The notes under the pieces: generated by a model | Seen by the model: only the letters and a program-made list of their open reading frames with translations | What the model was told of the DNA's origin: nothing | Databases searched by the model: none | Shown: in pieces, positions 25,801 to 40,800 of the stretch | Layout: every line of letters begins with the position of its first letter | How positions within the stretch are numbered: the first letter of the stretch is position 1 | Made by a program: the position numbers and the translations under genes | Source: Pieris napi | Taxonomy: Eukaryota; Arthropoda; Insecta; Lepidoptera; Pieridae | DNA: 64,000 nucleotides | Assembly (NCBI RefSeq): GCF_905475465.1 | Contig: NC_062251.1 | Span: 2,349,001-2,413,000 of the forward strand | Direction: 5' to 3'

Positions 25801-28800
25801 AAATTTTGTCATATTATTTAGTTGTTGGGCAGGAATGGCAAACTATGATTCGACATCTCTTTCCACTTTCTGCTTCCTTGGTACATAAACAGAAAAAACA
25901 AGGCAATTTTGATAATATTTTTTTTTTTAGAAACAGCTATAATATAATCGGGTTTATCCATTGGGGGCATAAGCTCTAATTAAGCTATAACACGTCTCTT
26001 CACCTAACGTTATGCCTGTTCACAAATAAAATAACTACATTATTTATTTATTGTATAACATTTTCATAAATCGGAAGAAACAAATTTTGTCATATTATTT
26101 AGTTGTTGGGCAGGAATGGCAAACTATGATTCGACATCTCTTTCCACTTTCTGCTTCCTTGGTACATAAACAGAAAAAACAAGGCAATTTTGATAATATT
26201 TTTTTTTTTAGAAACAGCTATAATATAATCGGGTTTATCCATTGGGGGCATAAGCTCTAATTAAGCTATAACACGTCTCTTCACCTAACGTTATGCCTGT
26301 TCACAAATAAAATAACTACATTATTTATTTATTGTATAACATTTTCATAAATCGGAAGAAACAAATTTTGTCATATTATTTAGTTGTTGGGCAGGAATGG
26401 CAAACTATGATTCGACATCTCTTTCCACTTTCTGCTTCCTTGGTACATAAACAGAAAAAACAAGGCAATTTTGATAATATTTTTTTTTTTAGAAACAGCT
26501 ATAATATAATCGGGTTTATCCATTGGGGGCATAAGCTCTAATTAAGCTATAACACGTCTCTTCACCTAACGTTATGCCTGTTCACAAATAAAATAACTAC
26601 ATTATTTATTTATTGTATAACATTTTCATAAATCGGAAGAAACAAATTTTGTCATATTATTTAGTTGTTGGGCAGGAATGGCAAACTATGATTCGACATC
26701 TCTTTCCACTTTCTGCTTCCTTGGTACATAAACAGAAAAAACAAGGCAATTTTGATAATATTTTTTTTTTTAGAAACAGCTATAATATAATCGGGTTTAT
26801 CCATTGGGGGCATAAGCTCTAATTAAGCTATAACACGTCTCTTCACCTAACGTTATGCCTGTTCACAAATAAAATAACTACATTATTTATTTATTGTATA
26901 ACATTTTCATAAATCGGAAGAAACAAATTTTGTCATATTATTTAGTTGATGGGCAGGAATGGCAAACTATGATTTGACATCTCTTTCCACTTTCTGCTTC
27001 CTTGGTACATAAACAGAAAAAACAAGGCAATTTTGATAATATTTTTTTTTTTAGAAACAGCTATAATATAATCGGGTTTATCCATTGGGGGCATAAGCTC
27101 TAATTAAGCTATAACACGTCTCTTCACCTAACGTTATGCCTGTTCACAAATAAAATAACTACATTATTTATTTATTGTATAACATTTTCATAAATCGGAA
27201 GAAACAAATTTTGTCATATTATTTAGTTGTTGGGCAGGAATGGCAAACTATGATTCGACATCTCTTTCCACTTTCTGCTTCCTTGGTACATAAACAGAAA
27301 AAACAAGGCAATTTTGATAATATTTTTTTTTTTAGAAACAGCTATAATATAATCGGGTTTATCCATTGGGGGCATAAGCTCTAATTAAGCTATAACACGT
27401 CTCTTCACCTAACGTTATGCCTGTTCACAAATAAAATAACTACATTATTTATTTATTGTATAACATTTTCATAAATCGGAAGAAACAAATTTTGTCATAT
27501 TATTTAGTTGTTGGGCAGGAATGGCAAACTATGATTCGACATCTCTTTCCACTTTCTGCTTCCTTGGTACATAAACAGAAAAAACAAGGCAATTTTGATA
27601 ATATTTTTTTTTTTAGAAACAGCTATAATATAATCGGGTTTATCCATTGGGGGCATAAGCTCTAATTAAGCTATAACACGTCTCTTCACCTAACGTTATG
27701 CCTGTTCACAAATAAAATAACTACATTATTTATTTATTGTATAACATTTTCATAAATCGGAAGAAACAAATTTTGTCATATTATTTAGTTGTTGGGCAGG
27801 AATGGCAAACTATGATTCGACATCTCTTTCCACTTTCTGCTTCCTTGGTACATAAACAGAAAAAACAAGGCAATTTTGATAATATTTTTTTTTTTTAGAA
27901 ACAGCTATAATATAATCGGGTTTATCCATTGGGGGCATAAGCTCTAATTAAGCTATAACACGTCTCTTCACCTAACGTTATGCCTGTTCACAAATAAAAT
28001 AACTACATTATTTATTTATTGTATAACATTTTCATAAATCGGAAGAAACAAATTTCGTCATATTATTTAGTTGTTGGGCAGGAATGGCAAACTATGATTC
28101 GACATCTCTTTCCACTTTCTGCTTCCTTGGTACATAAACAGAAAAAACAAGGCAATTTTGATAATATTTTTTTTTTTAGAAACAGCTATAATATAATCGG
28201 GTTTATCCATTGGGGGCATAAGCTCTAATTAAGCTATAACACGTCTCTTCACCTAACGTTATGCCTGTTCACAAATAAAATAACTACATTATTTATTTAT
28301 TGTATAACATTTTCATAAATCGGAAGAAACAAATTTTGTCATATTATTTAGTTGTTGGGCAGGAATGGCAAACTATGATTCGACATCTCTTTCCACTTTC
28401 TGCTTCCTTGGTACATAAACAGAAAAAACAAGGCAATTTTGATAATATTTTTTTTTTTAGAAACAGCTATAATATAATCGGGTTTATCCATTGGGGGCAT
28501 AAGCTCTAATTAAGCTATAACACGTCTCTTCACCTAACGTTATGCCTGTTCACAAATAAAATAACTACATTATTTATTTATTGTATAACATTTTCATAAA
28601 TCGGAAGAAACAAATTTTGTCATATTATTTAGTTGTTGGGCAGGAATGGCAAACTATGATTCGACATCTCTTTCCACTTTCTGCTTCCTTGGTACATAAA
28701 CAGAAAAAACAAGGCAATTTTGATAATATTTTTTTTTTTAGAAACAGCTATAATATAATCGGGTTTATCCATTGGGGGCATAAGCTCTAATTAAGCTATA

Positions 28801-31800
28801 ACACGTCTCTTCACCTAACGTTATGCCTGTTCACAAATAAAATAACTACATTATTTATTTATTGTATAACATTTTCATAAATCGGAAGAAACAAATTTTG
28901 TCATATTATTTAGTTGTTGGGCAGGAATGGCAAACTATGATTCGACATCTCTTTCCACTTTCTGCTTCCTTGGTACATAAACAGAAAAAACAAGGCAATT
29001 TTGATAATATTTTTTTTTTTAGAAACATCTATAATATAATCGGGTTTATCCATTGGGGGCATAAGCTCTAATTAAGCTATAACACGTCTCTTCACCTAAC
29101 GTTATGCCTGTTCACAAATAAAATAACTACATTATTTATTTATTGTATAACATTTTCATAAATCGGAAGAAACAAATTTTGTCATATTATTTAGTTGATG
29201 GGCAGGAATGGCAAACTATGATTCGACATCTCTTTCCACTTTCTGCTTCCTTGGTACATAAACAGAAAAAACAAGGCAATTTTGATAGTATTTTTTTTTT
29301 TAGAAACAGCTATAATATAATCGGGTTTATCCATTGGGGGCATAAGCTCTAATTAAGCTATAACACGTCTCTTCACCTAACGTTATGCCTGTTCACAAAT
29401 AAAATAACTACATTATTTATTTATTGTATAACATTTTCATAAATCGGAAGAAACAAATTTTGTCATATTATTTAGTTGTTGGGCAGGAATGGCAAACTAT
29501 GATTCGACATCTCTTTCCACTTTCTGCTTCCTTGGTACATAAACAGAAAAAACAAGGCAATTTTGATAGTATTTTTTTTTTTAGAAACAGCTATAATATA
29601 ATCGGGTTTATCCATTGGGGGCATAAGCTCTAATTAAGCTATAACACGTCTCTTCACCTAACGTTATGCCTGTTCACAAATAAAATAACTACATTATTTA
29701 TTTATTGTATAACATTTTCATAAATCGGAAGAAACAAATTTTGTCATATTATTTAGTTGTTGGGCAGGAATGGCAAACTATGATTCGACATCTCTTTCCA
29801 CTTTCTGCTTCCTTGGTACATAAACAGAAAAAACAAGGCAATTTTGATAATATTTTTTTTTTAGAAACAGCTATAATATAATCGGGTTTATCCATTGGGG
29901 GCATAAGCTCTAATTAAGCTATAACACGTCTCTTCACCTAACGTTATGCCTGTTCACAAATAAAATAACTACATTATTTATTTATTGTATAACATTTTCA
30001 TAAATCGGAAGAAACAAATTTTGTCATATTATTTAGTTGTTGGGCAGGAATGGCAAACTATGATTCGACATCTCTTTCCACTTTCTGCTTCCTTGGTACA
30101 TAAACAGAAAAAACAAGGCAATTTTGATATTATTATTTTTTTTAGAAACAGCTATAATATAATCGGGTTTATCCATTGGGGGCATAAGCTCTAATTAAGC
30201 TATAACACGTCTCTTCACCTAACGTTATGCCTGTTCACAAATAAAATAACTACATTATTTATTTATTGTATAACATTTTCATAAATCGGAAGAAACAAAT
30301 TTTGTCATATTATTTAGTTGTTGGGCAGGAATGGCAAACTATGATTCGACATCTCTTTCCACTTTCTGCTTCCTTGGTACATAAACAGAAAAAACAAGGC
30401 AATTTTGATAATATTTTTTTTTTTAGAAACAGCTATAATATAATCGGGTTTATCCATTGGGGGCATAAGCTCTAATTAAGCTATAACACGTCTCTTCACC
30501 TAACGTTATGCCTGTTCACAAATAAAATAACTACATTATTTATTTATTGTATAACATTTTCATAAATCGGAAGAAACAAATTTTGTCATATTATTTAGTT
30601 GTTGGGCAGGAATGGCAAACTATGATTCGACATCTCTTTCCACTTTCTGCTTCCTTGGTACATAAACAGAAAAAACAAGGCAATTTTGATAATATTTTTT
30701 TTTTTTAGAAACAGCTATAATATAATCGGGTTTATCCATTGGGGGCATAAGCTCTAATTAAGCTATAACACGTCTCTTCACCTAACGTTATGCCTGTTCA
30801 CAAATAAAATAACTACATTATTTATTTATTGTATAACATTTTCATAAATCGGAAGAAACAAATTTCGTCATATTATTTAGTTGTTGGGCAGGAATGGCAA
30901 ACTATGATTCGACATCTCTTTCCACTTTCTGCTTCCTTGGTACATAAACAGAAAAAACAAGGCAATTTTGATAATATTTTTTTTTTTAGAAACAGCTATA
31001 ATATAATCGGGTTTATCCATTGGGGGCATAAGCTCTAATTAAGCTATAACACGTCTCTTCACCTAACGTTATGCCTGTTCACAAATAAAATAACTACATT
31101 ATTTATTTATTGTATAACATTTTCATAAATCGGAAGAAACAAATTTTGTCATATTATTTAGTTGTTGGGCAGGAATGGCAAACTATGATTCGACATCTCT
31201 TTCCACTTTCTGCTTCCTTGGTACATAAACAGAAAAAACAAGGCAATTTTGATAATATTTTTTTTTTTAGAAACAGCTATAATATAATCGGGTTTATCCA
31301 TTGGGGGCATAAGCTCTAATTAAGCTATAACACGTCTCTTCACCTAACGTTATGCCTGTTCACAAATAAAATAACTACATTATTTATTTATTGTATAACA
31401 TTTTCATAAATCGGAAGAAACAAATTTTGTCATATTATTTAGTTGTTGGGCAGGAATGGCAAACTATGATTCGACATCTCTTTCCACTTTCTGCTTCCTT
31501 GGTACATAAACAGAAAAAACAAGGCAATTTTGATAATATTTTTTTTTTTAGAAACAGCTATAATATAATCGGGTTTATCCATTGGGGGCATAAGCTCTAA
31601 TTAAGCTATAACACGTCTCTTCACCTAACGTTATGCCTGTTCACAAATAAAATAACTACATTATTTATTTATTGTATAACATTTTCATAAATCGGAAGAA
31701 ACAAATTTTGTCATATTATTTAGTTGATGGGCAGGAATGGCAAACTATGATTTGACATCTCTTTCCACTTTCTGCTTCCTTGGTACATAAACAGAAAAAA

Positions 31801-34800
31801 CAAGGCAATTTTGATAATATTTTTTTTTTTAGAAACAGCTATAATATAATCGGGTTTATCCATTGGGGGCATAAGCTCTAATTAAGCTATAACACGTCTC
31901 TTCACCTAACGTTATGCCTGTTCACAAATAAAATAACTACATTATTTATTTATTGTATAACATTTTCATAAATCGGAAGAAACAAATTTTGTCATATTAT
32001 TTAGTTGTTGGGCAGGAATGGCAAACTATGATTCGACATCTCTTTCCACTTTCTGCTTCCTTGGTACATAAACAGAAAAAACAAGGCAATTTTGATAATA
32101 TTTTTTTTTTTAGAAACAGCTATAATATAATCGGGTTTATCCATTGGGGGCATAAGCTCTAATTAAGCTATAACACGTCTCTTCACCTAACGTTATGCCT
32201 GTTCACAAATAAAATAACTACATTATTTATTTATTGTATAACATTTTCATAAATCGGAAGAAACAAATTTTGTCATATTATTTAGTTGTTGGGCAGGAAT
32301 GGCAAACTATGATTCGACATCTCTTTCCACTTTCTGCTTCCTTGGTACATAAACAGAAAAAACAAGGCAATTTTGATAATATTTTTTTTTTTAGAAACAG
32401 CTATAATATAATCGGGTTTATCCATTGGGGGCATAAGCTCTAATTAAGCTATAACACGTCTCTTCACCTAACGTTATGCCTGTTCACAAATAAAATAACT
32501 ACATTATTTATTTATTGTATAACATTTTCATAAATCGGAAGAAACAAATTTTGTCATATTATTTAGTTGTTGGGCAGGAATGGCAAACTATGATTCGACA
32601 TCTCTTTCCACTTTCTGCTTCCTTGGTACATAAACAGAAAAAACAAGGCAATTTTGATAATATTTTTTTTTTAGAAACAGCTATAATATAATCGGGTTTA
32701 TCCATTGGGGGCATAAGCTCTAATTAAGCTATAACACGTCTCTTCACCTAACGTTATGCCTGTTCACAAATAAAATAACTACATTATTTATTTATTGTAT
32801 AACATTTTCATAAATCGGAAGAAACAAATTTTGTCATATTATTTAGTTGTTGGGCAGGAATGGCAAACTATGATTCGACATCTCTTTCCACTTTCTGCTT
32901 CCTTGGTACATAAACAGAAAAAACAAGGCAATTTTGATAATATTTTTTTTTTTAGAAACAGCTATAATATAATCGGGTTTATCCATTGGGGGCATAAGCT
33001 CTAATTAAGCTATAACACGTCTCTTCACCTAACGTTATGCCTGTTCACAAATAAAATAACTACATTATTTATTTATTGTATAACATTTTCATAAATCGGA
33101 AGAAACAAATTTTGTCATATTATTTAGTTGTTGGGCAGGAATGGCAAACTATGATTCGACATCTCTTTCCACTTTCTGCTTCCTTGGTACATAAACAGAA
33201 AAAACAAGGCAATTTTGATAATATTTTTTTTTTAGAAACAGCTATAATATAATCGGGTTTATCCATTGGGGGCATAAGCTCTAATTAAGCTATAACACGT
33301 CTCTTCACCTAACGTTATGCCTGTTCACAAATAAAATAACTACATTATTTATTTATTGTATAACATTTTCATAAATCGGAAGAAACAAATTTTGTCATAT
33401 TATTTAGTTGTTGGGCAGGAATGGCAAACTATGATTCGACATCTCTTTCCACTTTCTGCTTCCTTGGTACATAAACAGAAAAAACAAGGCAATTTTGATA
33501 ATATTTTTTTTTTTAGAAACAGCTATAATATAATCGGGTTTATCCATTGGGGGCATAAGCTCTAATTAAGCTATAACACGTCTCTTCACCTAACGTTATG
33601 CCTGTTCACAAATAAAATAACTACATTATTTATTTATTGTATAACATTTTCATAAATCGGAAGAAACAAATTTTGTCATATTATTTAGTTGTTGGGCAGG
33701 AATGGCAAACTATGATTCGACATCTCTTTCCACTTTCTGCTTCCTTGGTACATAAACAGAAAAAACAAGGCAATTTTGATAATATTTTTTTTTTTAGAAA
33801 CAGCTATAATATAATCGGGTTTATCCATTGGGGGCATAAGCTCTAATTAAGCTATAACACGTCTCTTCACCTAACGTTATGCCTGTTCACAAATAAAATA
33901 ACTACATTATTTATTTATTGTATAACATTTTCATAAATCGGAAGAAACAAATTTTGTCATATTATTTAGTTGTTGGGCAGGAATGGCAAACTATGATTCG
34001 ACATCTCTTTCCACTTTCTGCTTCCTTGGTACATAAACAGAAAAAACAAGGCAATTTTGATAATATTTTTTTTTTTAGAAACAGCTATAATATAATCGGG
34101 TTTATCCATTGGGGGCATAAGCTCTAATTAAGCTATAACACGTCTCTTCACCTAACGTTATGCCTGTTCACAAATAAAATAACTACATTATTTATTTATT
34201 GTATAACATTTTCATAAATCGGAAGAAACAAATTTTGTCATATTATTTAGTTGATGGGCAGGAATGGCAAACTATGATTTGACATCTCTTTCCACTTTCT
34301 GCTTCCTTGGTACATAAACAGAAAAAACAAGGCAATTTTGATAATTTTTTTTTTTTAAGAAACAGCTATAATATAATCGGGTTTATCCATTGGGGGCATA
34401 AGCTCTAATTAAGCTATAACACGTCTCTTCACCTAACGTTATGCCTGTTCACAAATAAAATAACTACATTATTTATTTATTGTATAACATTTTCATAAAT
34501 CGGAAGAAACAAATTTTGACATATTATTTAGTTGTTGGGCAGGAATGGCAAACTATGATTCGACATCTCTTTCCACTTTCTGCTTCCTTGGTACATAAAC
34601 AGAAAAAACAAGGCAATTTTGATATTTTTTTTTTTAGAAACAGCTATAATATAATCGGGTTTATCCATTGGGGGCATAAGCTCTAATTAAGCTATAACAC
34701 GTCTCTTCACCTTACGTTATGCCTGTTCACAAATAAAATAACTACATTATTTATTTATTGTATAACATTTTCATAAATCGGAAGAAACAAATTTTGTCAT

Positions 34801-37800
34801 ATTATTTAGTTGTTGGGCAGGAATGGCAAACTATGATTCGACATCTCTTTCCACTTTCTGCTTCCTTGGTACATAAACAGAAAAAACAAGGCAATTTTGA
34901 TAATATTTTTTTTTTTAGAAACATCTATAATATAATCGGGTTTATCCATTGGGGGCATAAGCTCTAATTAAGCTATAACACGTCTCTTCACCTAACGTTA
35001 TGCCTGTTCACAAATAAAATAACTACATTATTTATTTATTGTATAACATTTTCATAAATCGGAAGAAACAAATTTTGTCATATTATTTAGTTGATGGGCA
35101 GGAATGGCAAACTATGATTCGACATCTCTTTCCACTTTCTGCTTCCTTGGTACATAAACAGAAAAAACAAGGCAATTTTGATAGTATTTTTTTTTTTAGA
35201 AACAGCTATAATATAATCGGGTTTATCCATTGGGGGCATAAGCTCTAATTAAGCTATAACACGTCTCTTCACCTAACGTTATGCCTGTTCACAAATAAAA
35301 TAACTACATTATTTATTTATTGTATAACATTTTCATAAATCGGAAGAAACAAATTTTGTCATATTATTTAGTTGTTGGGCAGGAATGGCAAACTATGATT
35401 CGACATCTCTTTCCACTTTCTGCTTCCTTGGTACATAAACAGAAAAAACAAGGCAATTTTGATAGTATTTTTTTTTTTAGAAACAGCTATAATATAATCG
35501 GGTTTATCCATTGGGGGCATAAGCTCTAATTAAGCTATAACACGTCTCTTCACCTAACGTTATGCCTGTTCACAAATAAAATAACTACATTATTTATTTA
35601 TTGTATAACATTTTCATAAATCGGAAGAAACAAATTTTGTCATATTATTTAGTTGTTGGGCAGGAATGGCAAACTATGATTCGACATCTCTTTCCACTTT
35701 CTGCTTCCTTGGTACATAAACAGAAAAAACAAGGCAATTTTGATAGTATTTTTTTTTTAGAAACAGCTATAATATAATCGGGTTTATCCATTGGGGGCAT
35801 AAGCTCTAATTAAGCTATAACACGTCTCTTCACCTAACGTTATGCCTGTTCACAAATAAAATAACTACATTATTTATTTATTGTATAACATTTTCATAAA
35901 TCGGAAGAAACAAATTTTGTCATATTATTTAGTTGTTGGGCAGGAATGGCAAACTATGATTCGACATCTCTTTCCACTTTCTGCTTCCTTGGTACATAAA
36001 CAGAAAAAACAAGGCAATTTTGATATTATTATTTTTTTTAGAAACAGCTATAATATAATCGGGTTTATCCATTGGGGGCATAAGCTCTAATTAAGCTATA
36101 ACACGTCTCTTCACCTAACGTTATGCCTGTTCACAAATAAAATAACTACATTATTTATTTATTGTATAACATTTTCATAAATCGGAAGAAACAAATTTTG
36201 TCATATTATTTAGTTGATGGGCAGGAATGGCAAACTATGATTTGACATCTCTTTCCACTTTCTGCTTCCTTGGTACATAAACAGAAAAAACAAGGCAATT
36301 TTGATAATATTTTTTTTTTTAGAAACAGCTATAATATAATCGGGTTTATCCATTGGGGGCATAAGCTCTAATTAAGCTATAACACGTCTCTTCACCTAAC
36401 GTTATGCCTGTTCACAAATAAAATAACTACATTATTTATTTATTGTATAACATTTTCATAAATCGGAAGAAACAAATTTTGTCATATTATTTAGTTGTTG
36501 GGCAGGAATGGCAAACTATGATTCGACATCTCTTTCCACTTTCTGCTTCCTTGGTACATAAACAGAAAAAACAAGGCAATTTTGATAGTATTTTTTTTTT
36601 TAGAAACAGCTATAATATAATCGGGTTTATCCATTGGGGGCATAAGCTCTAATTAAGCTATAACACGTCTCTTCACCTAACGTTATGCCTGTTCACAAAT
36701 AAAATAACTACATTATTTATTTATTGTATAACATTTTCATAAATCGGAAGAAACAAATTTTGTCATATTATTTAGTTGTTGGGCAGGAATGGCAAACTAT
36801 GATTCGACATCTCTTTCCACTTTCTGCTTCCTTGGTACATAAACAGAAAAAACAAGGCAATTTTGATAGTATTTTTTTTTTTAGAAAAATAATATAATCG
36901 GGTTTATCCATTGGGGGCATAAGCTCTAATTAAGCTATAACACGTCTCTTCACCTAACGTTATGCCTGTTCACAAATAAAATAACTACATTATTTATTTA
37001 TTGTATAACATTTTCATAAATCGGAAGAAACAAATTTTGTCATATTATTTAGTTGTTGGGCAGGAATGGCAAACTATGATTCGACATCTCTTTCCACTTT
37101 CTGCATCCTTGGTACATAAACAGAAAAAACAAGGCAATTTTGATAGTATTTTTTTTTTTAGAAACAGCTATAATATAATCGGGTTTATCCATTGGGGGCA
37201 TAAGCTCTAATTAAGCTATAACACGTCTCTTCACCTAACGTTATGCCTGTTCACAAATAAAATAACTACATTATTTATTTATTGTATAACATTTTCATAA
37301 ATCGGAAGAAACAAATTTTGTCATATTATTTAGTTGTTGGGCAGGAATGGCAAACTATGATTCGACATCTCTTTCCACTTTCTGCTTCCTTGGTACATAA
37401 ACAGAAAAAACAAGGCAATTTTGATAGTATTTTTTTTTTTAGAAACAGCTATAATATAATCGGGTTTATCCATTGGGGGCATAAGCTCTAATTAAGCTAT
37501 AACACGTCTCTTCACCTAACGTTATGCCTGTTCACAAATAAAATAACTACATTATTTATTTATTGTATAACATTTTCATAAATCGGAAGAAACAAATTTT
37601 GTCATATTATTTAGTTGTTGGGCAGGAATGGCAAACTATGATTCGACATCTCTTTCCACTTTCTGCTTCCTTGGTACATAAACAGAAAAAACAAGGCAAT
37701 TTTGATAGTATTTTTTTTTTTAGAAACAGCTATAATATAATCGGGTTTATCCATTGGGGGCATAAGCTCTAATTAAGCTATAACACGTCTCTTCACCTAA

Positions 37801-40800
37801 CGTTATGCCTGTTCACAAATAAAATAACTACATTATTTATTTATTGTATAACATTTTCATAAATCGGAAGAAACAAATTTTGTCATATTATTTAGTTGTT
37901 GGGCAGGAATGGCAAACTATGATTCGACATCTCTTTCCACTTTCTGCTTCCTTGGTACATAAACAGAAAAAACAAGGCAATTTTGATAATATTTTTTTTT
38001 TTAGAAACAGCTATAATATAATCGGGTTTATCCATTGGGGGCATAAGCTCTAATTAAGCTATAACACGTCTCTTCACCTAACGTTATGCCTGTTCACAAA
38101 TAAAATAACTACATTATTTATTTATTGTATAACATTTTCATAAATCGGAAGAAACAAATTTTGTCATATTATTTAGTTGATGGGCAGGAATGGCAAACTA
38201 TGATTTGACATCTCTTTCCACTTTCTGCTTCCTTGGTACATAAACAGAAAAAACAAGGCAATTTTGATAATATTTTTTTTTTTAGAAACAGCTATAATAT
38301 AATCGGGTTTATCCATTGGGGGCATAAGCTCTAATTAAGCTATAACACGTCTCTTCACCTAACGTTATGCCTGTTCACAAATAAAATAACTACATTATTT
38401 ATTTATTGTATAACATTTTCATAAATCGGAAGAAACAAATTTTGTCATATTATTTAGTTGTTGGGCAGGAATGGCAAACTATGATTTGACATCTCTTTCC
38501 ACTTTCTGCTTCCTTGGTACATAAACAGAAAAAACCAGGCAATTTTGATAATATTTTTTTTTTTAGAAACAGCTATAATATAATCGGGTTTATCCATTGG
38601 GGGCATAGGCTCTAATTAAGCTATAACACGTCTCTTCACCTAACGTTATGCCTGTTCACAAATAAAATAACTACATTATTTATTTATTGTATAACATTTT
38701 CATAAATCGGAAGAAACAAATTTTGTCATATTATTTAGTTGTTGGGCAGGAATGGCAAACTATGATTCGACATCTCTTTCCACTTTCTGCTTCCTTGGTA
38801 CATAAACAGAAAAAACAAGGCAATTTTGATAATATTTTTTTTTTAGAAACAGCTATAATATAATCGGGTTTATCCATTGGGGGCATAAGCTCTAATTAAG
38901 CTATAACACGTCTCTTCACCTAACGTTATGCCTGTTCACAAATAAAATAACTACATTATTTATTTATTGTATAACATTTTCATAAATCGGAAGAAACAAA
39001 TTTTGACATATTATTTAGTTGTTGGGCAGGAATGGCAAACTATGATTCGACATCTCTTTCCACTTTCTGCTTCCTTGGTACATAAACAGAAAAAACAAGG
39101 CAATTTTGATATTTTTTTTTTTAGAAACAGCTATAATATAATCGGGTTTATCCATTGGGGGCATAAGCTCTAATTAAGCTATAACACGTCTCTTCACCTA
39201 ACGTTATGCCTGTTCACAAATAAAATAACTACATTATTTATTTATTGTATAACATTTTCATAAATCGGAAGAAACAAATTTTGTCATATTATTTAGTTGT
39301 TGGGCAGGAATGGCAAACTATGATTCGACATCTCTTTCCACTTTCTGCTTCCTTGGTACATAAACAGAAAAAACAAGGCAATTTTGATAATATTTTTTTT
39401 TTTAGAAACATCTATAATATAATCGGGTTTATCCATTGGGGGCATAAGCTCTAATTAAGCTATAACACGTCTCTTCACCTAACGTTATGCCTGTTCACAA
39501 ATAAAATAACTACATTATTTATTTATTGTATAACATTTTCATAAATCGGAAGAAACAAATTTTGACATATTATTTAGTTGTTGGGCAGGAATGGCAAACT
39601 ATGATTCGACATCTCTTTCCACTTTCTGCTTCCTTGGTACATAAACAGAAAAAACAAGGCAATTTTGATAGTATTTTTTTTTTTAGAAACAGCTATAATA
39701 TAATCGGGTTTATCCATTGGGGGCATAAGCTCTAATTAAGCTATAACACGTCTCTTCACCTAACGTTATGCCTGTTCACAAATAAAATAACTACATTATT
39801 TATTTATTGTATAACATTTTCATAAATCGGAAGAAACAAATTTTGTCATATTATTTAGTTGTTGGGCAGGAATGGCAAACTATGATTCGACATCTCTTTC
39901 CACTTTCTGCTTCCTTGGTACATAAACAGAAAAAACAAGGCAATTTTGATAATATTTTTTTTTTTAGAAACAGCTATAATATAATCGGGTTTATCCATTG
40001 GGGGCATAAGCTCTAATTAAGCTATAACACGTCTCTTCACCTAACGTTATGCCTGTTCACAAATAAAATAACTACATTATTTATTTATTGTATAACATTT
40101 TCATAAATCGGAAGAAACAAATTTTGTCATATTATTTAGTTGTTGGGCAGGAATGGCAAACTATGATTCGACATCTCTTTCCACTTTCTGCTTCCTTGGT
40201 ACATAAACAGAAAAAACAAGGCAATTTTGATAATATTTTTTTTTTAGAAACAGCTATAATATAATCGGGTTTATCCATTGGGGGCATAAGCTCTAATTAA
40301 GCTATAACACGTCTCTTCACCTAACGTTATGCCTGTTCACAAATAAAATAACTACATTATTTATTTATTGTATAACATTTTCATAAATCGGAAGAAACAA
40401 ATTTTGTCATATTATTTAGTTGATGGGCAGGAATGGCAAACTATGATTTGACATCTCTTTCCACTTTCTGCTTCCTTGGTACATAAACAGAAAAAACAAG
40501 GCAATTTTGATAATATTTTTTTTTTTAGAAACAGCTATAATATAATCGGGTTTATCCATTGGGGGCATAAGCTCTAATTAAGCTATAACACGTCTCTTCA
40601 CCTAACGTTATGCCTGTTCACAAATAAAATAACTACATTATTTATTTATTGTATAACATTTTCATAAATCGGAAGAAACAAATTTTGTCATATTATTTAG
40701 TTGTTGGGCAGGAATGGCAAACTATGATTTGACATCTCTTTCCACTTTCTGCTTCCTTGGTACATAAACAGAAAAAACCAGGCAATTTTGATAGTATTTT